Below the pieces are notes generated by a model that searched no databases, had not been told where the DNA came from, and was given only the letters and a program-made list of their open reading frames with translations. The translations under genes were made by a program, and so were the position numbers. This document shows positions 1 through 5,539 of a DNA stretch of 9,141 nt, piece by piece (position 1 is the first letter of the stretch; each line of letters begins with the position of its first letter). This DNA comes from RGIG3528 sp045616485 (GTDB lineage: Bacteria > Bacillota > Clostridia > Lachnospirales > Lachnospiraceae). The DNA is taken from contig JAZLGU010000030.1 in NCBI GenBank assembly GCA_045616485.1, positions 1 through 9,141 on the forward strand, read 5' to 3'.

Positions 1-251
1 GGGCAGTCAACGTGAGCATAGTGTCTCTTATCTGTAGAGTACTCAACGTGAGCGGTATTGATTGTAATACCTCTTTCTCTCTCTTCTGGAGCCTTATCGA
101 TGTTCTCGAAGTCTACCTTTGTGTTACCAGCTACTCTATCAGCAAGTACCTTTGTGATAGCTGCTGTAAGAGTTGTCTTACCATGGTCAACGTGTCCGAT
201 GGTACCAATGTTACAATGGGTTTTGGTTCTGTCAAAATGTGCCTTTGCCAT
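1..251 (-). CDS. tuf: Elongation factor Tu, N-terminal part (cut by window start)
   Basis: EF-Tu is the cytoplasmic GTPase that brings aminoacyl-tRNA to the ribosomal A site. The first 83 codons are present and the frame runs off the window at position 1. I translated this stretch by hand. It opens MAKAHFDRTKPHCNIGTIGH and carries the P-loop GHVDHGKT at residues 19-26, the switch I segment RGITINTAH at 60-68, and the beginning of the DCPGH motif at 82 onward, all diagnostic of EF-Tu rather than EF-G or IF2. The ATG at 251-249 is preceded by a strong Shine-Dalgarno sequence, TAAGGAGGAT, at 261-270. The gene follows fusA after 139 nt, the standard end of a str operon, and appears to have an extra promoter in that gap. 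The remaining roughly 310 residues (G4/G5 motifs, domains 2 and 3) are outside the window. Confidence 0.97.
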   Translation of the reverse strand, partial: MAKAHFDRTKTHCNIGTIGHVDHGKTTLTAAITKVLADRVAGNTKVDFENIDKAPEERERGITINTAHVEYSTDKRHYAHVDC

Positions 252-341
252 TTTACAAAAATCCTCCTTAAATTAATAAGATTTGATTTGATTGCTATAT
301 TTATCCGTATGCCCATCGGACAACGGTAAATTTTGCACTTA

Positions 342-369
342 TACGGGGTATTATAATCAATACCCCGTA
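342..369. repeat. 11-bp inverted repeat overlapping the tuf promoter -10 box
   Basis: TACGGGGTATT (342-352) and its exact reverse complement AATACCCCGTA (359-369) flank a 6-nt loop. Read on the minus strand, the stem is followed by ATAAGTGCAAAA, which is not a U-tract, so it is a poor terminator for fusA. Read on the plus strand it is followed by ATTTTTC, so it could weakly stop antisense transcription. The -10 box of the predicted tuf promoter lies inside the repeat, which makes an operator or an RNA structure in the fusA-tuf read-through transcript possible. Confidence 0.6.
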
Positions 370-378
370 ATTTTTCAA
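350..378 (-). promoter_or_regulatory. Predicted sigma-A promoter for tuf
   Basis: On the minus strand TTGAAA (378-373) is separated by exactly 17 nt from a perfect TATAAT (355-350). The -35 box matches the consensus at five of six positions. Transcription should begin near position 343, giving a leader of about 90 nt before tuf. The -35 box starts only about 13 nt after the fusA stop codon. The site would let EF-Tu be made in excess over EF-G, as is usual in bacteria. Read-through from fusA is also likely, because no good terminator is seen between the genes. The call rests on motif match only. Confidence 0.72.
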
Positions 379-390
379 GATAAATTTAAA

Positions 391-2511
391 TTACTTACCT
401 TTTCTCTCTGCAAGAATCTTCTCCTGAACAGACTTTGGAACTGCCTCATACTTCTCAAAGAACATTGAGTAAGCACCACGACCCTGTGTCTTGGAACGAA
501 GTGTTGTAGAGTAACCGAACATCTCGGAAAGTGGAACGAAAGACTTAATAAGCTTTGTACCATTTACGTCTTCAGAACCCTCGATACGACCACGACGGGA
601 AGAGATATCACCGATAACATCACCCATGTAGTCCTCAGGAACTGTAACTTCAACTCTCATGATAGGCTCGAGCAGCTGAGCGCCAGCCTTCTGCATAGCT
701 TCCTTGAATGCCATAGAACCGGCAATCTTGAATGCCATTTCGTTGGAGTCTACTTCGTGGTAAGAACCGTCCCAGCAGTTAGCATGTACGCCGAGTACAG
801 GATAGCCGCCAAGGATACCGCACTTCATAGCCTCTTCGATACCGGCCTGAACTGCAGGGATGTATTCCTTAGGAATAGCACCGCCGACAACAGTGTTCTC
901 GAACTCGAAGAGCTTCTCGCCGTTAGCATCCATAGGTGTGAAGATAACCTTACAGTGACCATACTGACCACGACCACCGGACTGCTTAGCGTACTTGGAG
1001 TCGATATTAACTTCCTTAAGAAGAGACTCTTTATATGCTACCTGAGGAGCACCAACGTTAGCCTCTACCTTGAACTCTCTAAGGAGACGGTCAACGATGA
1101 TCTCAAGGTGAAGCTCACCCATACCGGAGATAATAGTCTGACCTGTTTCCTCGTTTGTAGCAACGCGGAATGTAGGATCTTCTTCTGCAAGCTTTGCAAG
1201 AGCCTCACCCATCTTATCCTGGCCAGCCTTTGTCTTAGGCTCGATAGCAACGGAGATAACTGGCTCTGGGAATTCCATAGACTCAAGGATAACAGGAGCC
1301 TTTTCATCACAGATTGTATCACCAGTTGTTGTAAACTTGAAACCTACAGCTGCTGCAATATCACCGGAGTAAACCTTCTCAAGGTCTTCTCTCTTGTTTG
1401 CATGCATCTGAAGAATACGACCAACTCTTTCCTTCTTATCCTTTGTAGCGTTAAGAACGTAAGAGCCGGCATTACATGTACCTGAGTATACACGGAAGTA
1501 AGCAAGCTTACCTACGAATGGGTCAGATACGATCTTGAATGCAAGAGCTGCGAAAGGCTCTTCATCAGAAGACTTTCTGCTGGTCTCATTACCATCCATG
1601 TCTGTACCTGCAATATCAGGAACATCTGTAGGTGCAGGAAGGTACTCGATAACTGCATCGAGGAGCTTCTGAACACCCTTATTTCTATAAGCTGTACCGC
1701 AAAGTACAGGAATAGCTGTACCAGCGATTGTAGCCTTACGAAGAGCAGCCTTCAGGGCCTTCTCTTCAGGGATCTCACCCTCAAGGTACATCTCGATAAG
1801 ATCATCGTCAAGCTCACAGATCTGCTCTACCAGCTTGTCTCTGTACTCCTGAGCCTGATCTGCCATATCTGCAGGGATATCTGTAATCTGGATGTTATCT
1901 CCCTTATCATCAAGGTACAGGTAAGCCTGCATCTCGAACAGATCGATAACGCCCTTAAATGTATCCTCAGCACCGATAGGAAGAGTGAGAACTACAGGGT
2001 TCTTACCAAGTCTTGTCTTGATCATATGTACTGCATTGAAGAAGTTTGCACCTGAAATGTCCATCTTGTTGATGAAAGCCATACGAGGTACATTGTACTT
2101 ATCAGCCTGACGCCATACTGTCTCGGACTGAGGCTCAACGCCGCCCTTTGCACAGAAAACGCCTACTGCGCCGTCAAGTACACGAAGTGAACGCTCAACT
2201 TCTACTGTGAAGTCTACGTGTCCTGGTGTATCAATGATGTTGATACGGTACTCAGGAGCACCAGCGATCTTCTGGTGTCTGTACTCCTGTGTCCAGTGAC
2301 ATGTAGTTGCTGCAGATGTGATTGTGATACCTCTTTCCTGCTCCTGAACCATCCAGTGCATTGTTGCAGTACCTTCATGTGTATCACCGATTTTGTGGTT
2401 GATACCGGTATAATAAAGAATACGCTCAGTAAGAGTTGTCTTACCGGCATCGATATGAGCCATAATACCAATATTTCTGGTACGCTCAAGCGGATACTCT
2501 CTGCCTGCCAT
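391..2511 (-). CDS. fusA: Elongation factor G
   Basis: EF-G is the cytoplasmic GTPase that drives ribosomal translocation and, with ribosome recycling factor, splits post-termination ribosomes; it is the fusidic acid target. The 706-residue product is close to the usual 690-705. The five G motifs are visible: AHIDAGKT at 18-25, RGITI at 60-64, DTPGHVDF at 94-101, NKMD at 148-151, and a CGTAYRNKG segment in the G5 region. A short insertion (about residues 75-88) precedes DTPGH, as in E. coli EF-G, while some other bacteria are shorter there. The sequence is collinear with canonical EF-G through domains II-V with no break. The ATG at 2511 is preceded by AGGAGGAT (2518-2525). The gene lies 21 nt downstream of rpsG, so the ribosome binding site fills almost the whole gap and the two are surely co-transcribed. 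Confidence 0.98.
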   Translation of the reverse strand: MAGREYPLERTRNIGIMAHIDAGKTTLTERILYYTGINHKIGDTHEGTATMHWMVQEQERGITITSAATTCHWTQEYRHQKIAGAPEYRINIIDTPGHVDFTVEVERSLRVLDGAVGVFCAKGGVEPQSETVWRQADKYNVPRMAFINKMDISGANFFNAVHMIKTRLGKNPVVLTLPIGAEDTFKGVIDLFEMQAYLYLDDKGDNIQITDIPADMADQAQEYRDKLVEQICELDDDLIEMYLEGEIPEEKALKAALRKATIAGTAIPVLCGTAYRNKGVQKLLDAVIEYLPAPTDVPDIAGTDMDGNETSRKSSDEEPFAALAFKIVSDPFVGKLAYFRVYSGTCNAGSYVLNATKDKKERVGRILQMHANKREDLEKVYSGDIAAAVGFKFTTTGDTICDEKAPVILESMEFPEPVISVAIEPKTKAGQDKMGEALAKLAEEDPTFRVATNEETGQTIISGMGELHLEIIVDRLLREFKVEANVGAPQVAYKESLLKEVNIDSKYAKQSGGRGQYGHCKVIFTPMDANGEKLFEFENTVVGGAIPKEYIPAVQAGIEEAMKCGILGGYPVLGVHANCWDGSYHEVDSNEMAFKIAGSMAFKEAMQKAGAQLLEPIMRVEVTVPEDYMGDVIGDISSRRGRIEGSEDVNGTKLIKSFVPLSEMFGYSTTLRSKTQGRGAYSMFFEKYEAVPKSVQEKILAERKGK

Positions 2512-2532
2512 GGTATAATCCTCCTATATTGA

Positions 2533-3003
2533 TTACCAACGATAATGTGCGAATGCCTTGTTGGATTCTGCCATCTTGTGCATATCTTCTTTTCTTCTTA
2601 CTGCAGAACCTGTGTTGTTTGCTGCATCCATGATCTCTGCTGCAAGCTTGTCCTCCATGGTCTTCTCACCACGAGCACGTGAATATGTTGTTAACCAACG
2701 AAGAGCGAGAGCCTGACGTCTCTCTGGTCTAACCTCTACAGGTACCTGGTATGTAGCACCACCGAGACGGCGAGCCTTTACCTCAAGTACTGGCATAAGG
2801 TTGTTCATAGCCTGATCGAAAACTTCAAGTGCGTCCTTGCCTGTCTTCTCTGCTACTGTAGCGAATGCTCCGTAAACGATCTTCTGAGCTGTGCCCTTCT
2901 TGCCGTCGAGCATTACATTGTTGATGAGCTTTGTTACGATCTTAGAATTGTACATAGGATCTGCAAGCACATCTCTTTTCTGAATATGTCCTTTTCTTGG
3001 CAC
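2533..3003 (-). CDS. rpsG: 30S ribosomal protein S7
   Basis: S7 binds the 3' major domain of 16S rRNA, nucleates assembly of the 30S head and contacts the E-site tRNA. The product has 156 residues, the standard bacterial length. It begins MPRKGHIQKR, contains the S7 signature around DPMYNSKIVTKL (from residue 16), and ends in the typical FAHYRW. The start codon is GTG (complement of CAC at 3001-3003), not ATG. It is supported by AAGGAGGG at 3011-3018 with a 7-nt gap and by the protein beginning exactly where S7 proteins do. It sits second in the str operon, with a long spacer from rpsL upstream and a 21-nt gap to fusA downstream. In E. coli S7 represses its own operon by binding the rpsL-rpsG spacer. 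Whether that applies here is inference. Confidence 0.98.
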   Translation of the reverse strand: MPRKGHIQKRDVLADPMYNSKIVTKLINNVMLDGKKGTAQKIVYGAFATVAEKTGKDALEVFDQAMNNLMPVLEVKARRLGGATYQVPVEVRPERRQALALRWLTTYSRARGEKTMEDKLAAEIMDAANNTGSAVRRKEDMHKMAESNKAFAHYRW

Positions 3004-3192
3004 GTTACTTCCCTCCTTAATAGCGACCGGATAATCCGCCGGTCAATTAATTCATAGGTACTCACATTGCTATGTGTCCGCACAAGTAATTTATCTCTCC
3101 AAACCGACAGCCACACTAAAGTTTGAAAATGAAAATTAAGCCTGTGATAAATAGCTAATGCAAATAAAAATTGTTATTAGTTACTACTTGGT
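3004..3192 (-). other. Long rpsL-rpsG spacer with alternative hairpins
   Basis: This 189-nt gap has no credible open frame. On the minus strand it holds, in order of transcription: an AT-rich stretch with no convincing terminator; TGTG-CGGA-CACA (3084-3073); an overlapping CACAT-AGCA-ATGTG hairpin (3076-3063); a competing CATAG/CTATG pairing (3074-3070 with 3057-3053); and GACCGG-N8-CCGGTC (3044-3025), whose 3' arm ends 6 nt before the rpsG Shine-Dalgarno at 3018-3011. Several of the pairings exclude one another. The location matches where E. coli S7 binds its mRNA, so translational feedback is a reasonable hypothesis, but homology of the structure was not shown. The only promoter-like match (TTGCAT, 17 nt, CTTAAT) is weak. 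Confidence 0.5.
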
Positions 3193-3612
3193 TTATTTTG
3201 CGTCCTTAGGTCTCTTTGCGCCGTACTTAGAACGAGCCTGACGTCTCTTTGCTACGCCTGCTGTATCTAATGTACCTCTTACGATGTGGTAACGAGTACC
3301 TGGAAGGTCCTTTACTCTTCCGCCACGGATAAGAACAACGCTATGCTCCTGAAGGTTATGACCCTCACCTGGGATGTAGCTTGTTACTTCGATGCCGTTG
3401 GAGAGACGAACTCTGGCAATCTTTCTAAGAGCTGAGTTAGGCTTTTTAGGTGTAGCAGTACGAACTGCTGTACATACACCACGCTTCTGAGGAGAAGATG
3501 TGTCTGTAGCCTTCTTGTTGAGGGAGTTGTAACCCTTTAACAGAGCAGGTGCTGTAGACTTTTTCTCCAATGTCTGTCTGCCTTTTCTTACTAACTGGTT
3601 AAATGTAGGCAT
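3193..3612 (-). CDS. rpsL: 30S ribosomal protein S12
   Basis: S12 sits at the decoding centre of the 30S subunit and governs tRNA selection accuracy. The 139-residue product starts MPTFNQLVRKG. An in-frame ATG 11 codons upstream (3645) is rejected because S12 proteins begin at MPT and a perfect AGGAGGTGA (3620-3628) lies 7 nt before the 3612 ATG, inside the longer frame. Relative to E. coli (124 aa) there is an N-terminal insertion of about 14 residues (roughly 27-40), the usual Firmicutes form. The PKKPNS loop is intact, with Lys56 and Lys101 at the positions of E. coli Lys43 and Lys88, so no streptomycin-resistance substitution is seen at those two sites. GRVKDLPG, which contains the aspartate that is methylthiolated in some bacteria, is present. 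It is the first gene of the str operon, behind a consensus promoter. Confidence 0.98.
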   Translation of the reverse strand: MPTFNQLVRKGRQTLEKKSTAPALLKGYNSLNKKATDTSSPQKRGVCTAVRTATPKKPNSALRKIARVRLSNGIEVTSYIPGEGHNLQEHSVVLIRGGRVKDLPGTRYHIVRGTLDTAGVAKRRQARSKYGAKRPKDAK

Positions 3613-3619
3613 TAATCTT

Positions 3620-3628
3620 TCACCTCCT
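3620..3628 (-). promoter_or_regulatory. rpsL ribosome binding site that sets the start
   Basis: AGGAGGTGA is a perfect complement to the 3' end of 16S rRNA, spaced 7 nt from the ATG at 3612. It decides for this start over the in-frame ATG at 3645. Confidence 0.9.
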
Positions 3629-3677
3629 GATGATATTAAAAACATTTAGTGGCTGCCTGTGTTTGTAATAAACACAC

Positions 3678-3704
3678 AAAAATCCGTGCGCATAGCACAC
3701 GCGG
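3678..3704 (-). terminator. Hairpin with short U-run at the 5' end of the str leader (terminator or mRNA stabiliser)
   Basis: On the minus strand CGTGTGC (3701-3695), a TAT loop and GCGCACG (3691-3685) form a 7-bp stem with one G-U pair, followed by GA and TTTTT (3682-3678), then GTGTGTTTATT. The form is that of a weak intrinsic terminator. It is the only such structure after the gene ending at 3754, so it could end read-through from that gene. It also falls at about +2 to +19 of the predicted str transcript, where a terminal hairpin would be expected to protect the mRNA or attenuate it. Sequence alone does not choose between these roles. Confidence 0.5.
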
Positions 3705-3709
3705 AGTGT

Positions 3710-3738
3710 ATTATACGCACGGAGTCTCATTTTGTCAA
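3710..3738 (-). promoter_or_regulatory. Perfect sigma-A promoter of the str operon
   Basis: TTGACA (3738-3733), a 17-nt spacer and TATAAT (3715-3710) match the sigma-A consensus at all twelve positions. Transcription should start near 3703, giving a leader of about 90 nt before rpsL. The position in a 141-nt gap between the upstream gene and rpsL, and the heavy demand for its products, make this the main promoter of rpsL-rpsG-fusA-tuf. Confidence 0.9.
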
Positions 3739-3753
3739 GAGTTTTTTCAAATT

Positions 3754-5454
3754 TTACTTGTTTTCTACATCAATAGTAGCCATTTTCTTAACCTTTTTAG
3801 CGGAGCTGATCTGGTAAAGAATCTTGTTGCCATCGTCATCAACTACTGCTGCATAAACTTTTGCACCTGCAGGAACAAGAGTTATGCCGTATGCATCACC
3901 GATAGCCAGCTTCTGCTTTGACTTCTTGGAGGTCTTTGCAGTATACAGCTCTTTATCCTCATTTACATATACAATGCACTTAAGCTTCTTGTCGAAGCAA
4001 ATCTGTGCTCCATAAGCTGTACCCAGGTAAGAAACCAGCTCTACATCATCAGCTATAAGCTCACCCTTGCCGTTGCTCTTTAAGTAACGAAGCTCCTTAT
4101 CAGCTGTTGCATAATAGATTGTCTTTAAATTGTCGCTGGCACAGAGGAATCTTGCATCAACATCATCAGCAAGCTTCTTTGGCTCACCGGGCTTTTTAAT
4201 ATTGGCAACCTTGTAAACATTACCACCGCTTGCATAAATAAGGCTCTTACCGTCTGCAGACATTACGTAGTCAGAGTAACCACCGCATATCTTCTCCAGG
4301 CTTTCGCCCTTCTTTGACATGTAATAAATGGCGCCACCGATATTAATAGCAACACCGTTAAAGCTCTTAACGCCGTAGATTGTTGCGCTGCTGCCTATAG
4401 AAGCATCATATGCTGCAGTATTTCCCGGAACAACAACTCCATAGAAGGTGTCACCCTTTACTTTGACAGCTTCCTTTAACTTAGTTGAATAATAGTAAGT
4501 AGCACCGTTAGCACTAAACAAAACCTCTGTAGCAGTTAAGTTTACCGCAACGCGTGCAAGGCTTTCTCCACTGCCCAGCTTTTCATCATTTGCGTAGAAC
4601 TTTTCATTCTTCACATAATATACAGTCTTACCATCATTGGAAATAGCAATAGGATTTGCATCAGAATACTCTTTCTTAGCTGTAGCACCCTTCTTTGAGA
4701 TAAGCAGGTCTCCATCTGAATTACGAAGAGCAACCATCTTACCGTTTGGAGACATAACCATAGCCTTTACTTTTTCGTCATAAATCTTCTTGGACTTTTT
4801 CTTGGCTACATCGTATGCGTATATCGCATAGTCTTCTCCGTCTTTTACAGTATATACTACTGTATCGCCATAGAAGGAAACAGTATATCCGTAAACATCA
4901 TCTGCGATTTTGGTAGCCTTCTTGGTATTAACAGCCCAAAGAACTTTCTCTCCATCAAGTACTGCTGCAAATGTATCGTTGTAATTGTACTTAACACCAC
5001 CGCTGATACCTTCATCAAAGGTAATCTTTTTACCTGATAATGTTACTAACTCCTCAGAAGTAACCATTGCGAATGCTTCCTTGGCATCCACAGTCACAAA
5101 AGGGCTCTTGCCGCTGGCACAGGAAACAATGTTACAAATGATAATTATTGCAAGTACTGCTGCCGCAATAATACCCCATACCTTTGCAGGAACCTTGCGC
5201 AAAACATCAGCCACCTTCTTGCCGGTAGCCTTCATAGCTACGGAAGGATCAACTGTAGTAGGTACAGTCCCCTCTGCTGCAGCTGTCTCTGTAGCAGCTG
5301 TCTCTGTAGCAGGTGTCTCTGTAGCAGGTGTCTCTACGGTAGCTGTCTCTGTAGCAGCTGCCTCTGCGGTAACGGTCTCCTCTACCTTTGCTCCGCATAC
5401 TGTGCAGAACTTGGTATTATCCGGGATTTCTGCTCCACATTTTTTACAAATCAT
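3754..5454 (-). CDS. Membrane-anchored protein: zinc ribbon, repeat linker, one TM helix, beta-propeller-like external domain
   Basis: I do not recognise a named gene. From the chosen start the product has 566 residues in four parts. Residues 1-22 form a zinc ribbon with Cys3-x2-Cys6 and Cys17-x2-Cys20. Residues 27-62 are a Thr/Glu/Ala/Pro linker of five-residue repeats. Residues 93-113 are one strongly hydrophobic helix (WGIIAAAVLAIIIIC) preceded by a Lys/Arg-rich stretch, which predicts a cytoplasmic N-terminus and external C-terminus. The remaining 450 residues hold many short repeats such as MSPNGKMVAL, ISNDGKTVYYV and MSADGKSLIYA, typical of TolB/WD40-like propeller blades. Zinc ribbon plus single-helix proteins are common in Lachnospiraceae, but their roles are mostly unknown. 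A sensor or envelope scaffold is a guess. The ATG at 5454 is preferred to an in-frame ATG at 5472 because AAGGAG (5464-5469) sits 9 nt before it and the ribbon starts there. The gene has its own promoter and lies between the helicase gene and rpsL. Confidence 0.88.
   Translation of the reverse strand: MICKKCGAEIPDNTKFCTVCGAKVEETVTAEAAATETATVETPATETPATETAATETAAAEGTVPTTVDPSVAMKATGKKVADVLRKVPAKVWGIIAAAVLAIIIICNIVSCASGKSPFVTVDAKEAFAMVTSEELVTLSGKKITFDEGISGGVKYNYNDTFAAVLDGEKVLWAVNTKKATKIADDVYGYTVSFYGDTVVYTVKDGEDYAIYAYDVAKKKSKKIYDEKVKAMVMSPNGKMVALRNSDGDLLISKKGATAKKEYSDANPIAISNDGKTVYYVKNEKFYANDEKLGSGESLARVAVNLTATEVLFSANGATYYYSTKLKEAVKVKGDTFYGVVVPGNTAAYDASIGSSATIYGVKSFNGVAINIGGAIYYMSKKGESLEKICGGYSDYVMSADGKSLIYASGGNVYKVANIKKPGEPKKLADDVDARFLCASDNLKTIYYATADKELRYLKSNGKGELIADDVELVSYLGTAYGAQICFDKKLKCIVYVNEDKELYTAKTSKKSKQKLAIGDAYGITLVPAGAKVYAAVVDDDGNKILYQISSAKKVKKMATIDVENK
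5281..5370 (-). repeat. Six 15-bp tandem repeats encoding a Thr/Glu/Ala linker
   Basis: Six consecutive 15-bp units (plus-strand form AGCTGTCTCTGTAGC; units beginning 5281, 5296 and 5341 are identical, the others differ at one to a few bases) encode five-residue repeats such as ATETA and ATETP, residues 29-58 of the membrane protein. The unit is a multiple of three, so gain or loss of copies keeps the frame and only changes the spacing between zinc ribbon and membrane. Confidence 0.9.
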
Positions 5455-5463
5455 GTTTTCAAA

Positions 5464-5469
5464 CTCCTT
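5464..5469 (-). promoter_or_regulatory. Ribosome binding site favouring the 5454 start
   Basis: AAGGAG, 9 nt before the ATG at 5454, lies inside the slightly longer frame that starts at 5472. For the 5472 ATG the preceding bases (palindrome arm TTTGCACGG) contain no Shine-Dalgarno match. Confidence 0.75.
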
Positions 5470-5474
5470 CATCC

Positions 5475-5492
5475 GTGCAAATATATTTGCAC
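5475..5492. promoter_or_regulatory. 18-bp perfect palindrome, candidate operator or 5' UTR hairpin
   Basis: GTGCAAATATATTTGCAC is a perfect 9+9 palindrome. It lies about +7 to +24 from the transcription start predicted for the membrane-protein gene and 5 nt before its ribosome binding site. As DNA it looks like an operator for a dimeric repressor. As RNA it would fold into a 7-bp stem with a TATA loop. No U-run follows on either strand, so it is not a terminator. The binding protein, if any, is unknown. Confidence 0.6.
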
Positions 5493-5505
5493 CATTATCC
5501 GTTTC

Positions 5506-5534
5506 ACTATACCATTTATGCCCGACTATTACAA
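5506..5534 (-). promoter_or_regulatory. Predicted sigma-A promoter of the zinc-ribbon membrane protein gene
   Basis: TTGTAA (5534-5529), a 17-nt spacer and TATAGT (5511-5506) match the consensus at four and five of six positions. The -35 box begins 5 nt after the helicase stop codon, so the promoter fills the intergenic gap. The start would be near 5499, with a leader of about 45 nt. Confidence 0.6.
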
Positions 5535-5539
5535 GATAT

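Noticed and set aside
342..369. Inverted repeat after fusA as a minus-strand intrinsic terminator
   Set aside because: The bases after the stem in that direction are ATAAGTGCAAAA, not U-rich; the -10 box inside it favours a promoter role.
757..1485. 242-codon plus-strand open frame inside fusA
   Set aside because: It lies antisense to intact EF-G, has no family resemblance, and is explained by the codon bias of fusA.
3141..3169. Internal promoter for rpsG (TTGCAT, 17 nt, CTTAAT)
   Set aside because: It matches the consensus at only three and four of six positions in AT-rich DNA, well below the other promoters in the window.
3613..3645. N-terminal extension of rpsL from an upstream ATG
   Set aside because: The extra 11 codons contain the perfect ribosome binding site for the 3612 start and have no counterpart in S12 proteins.
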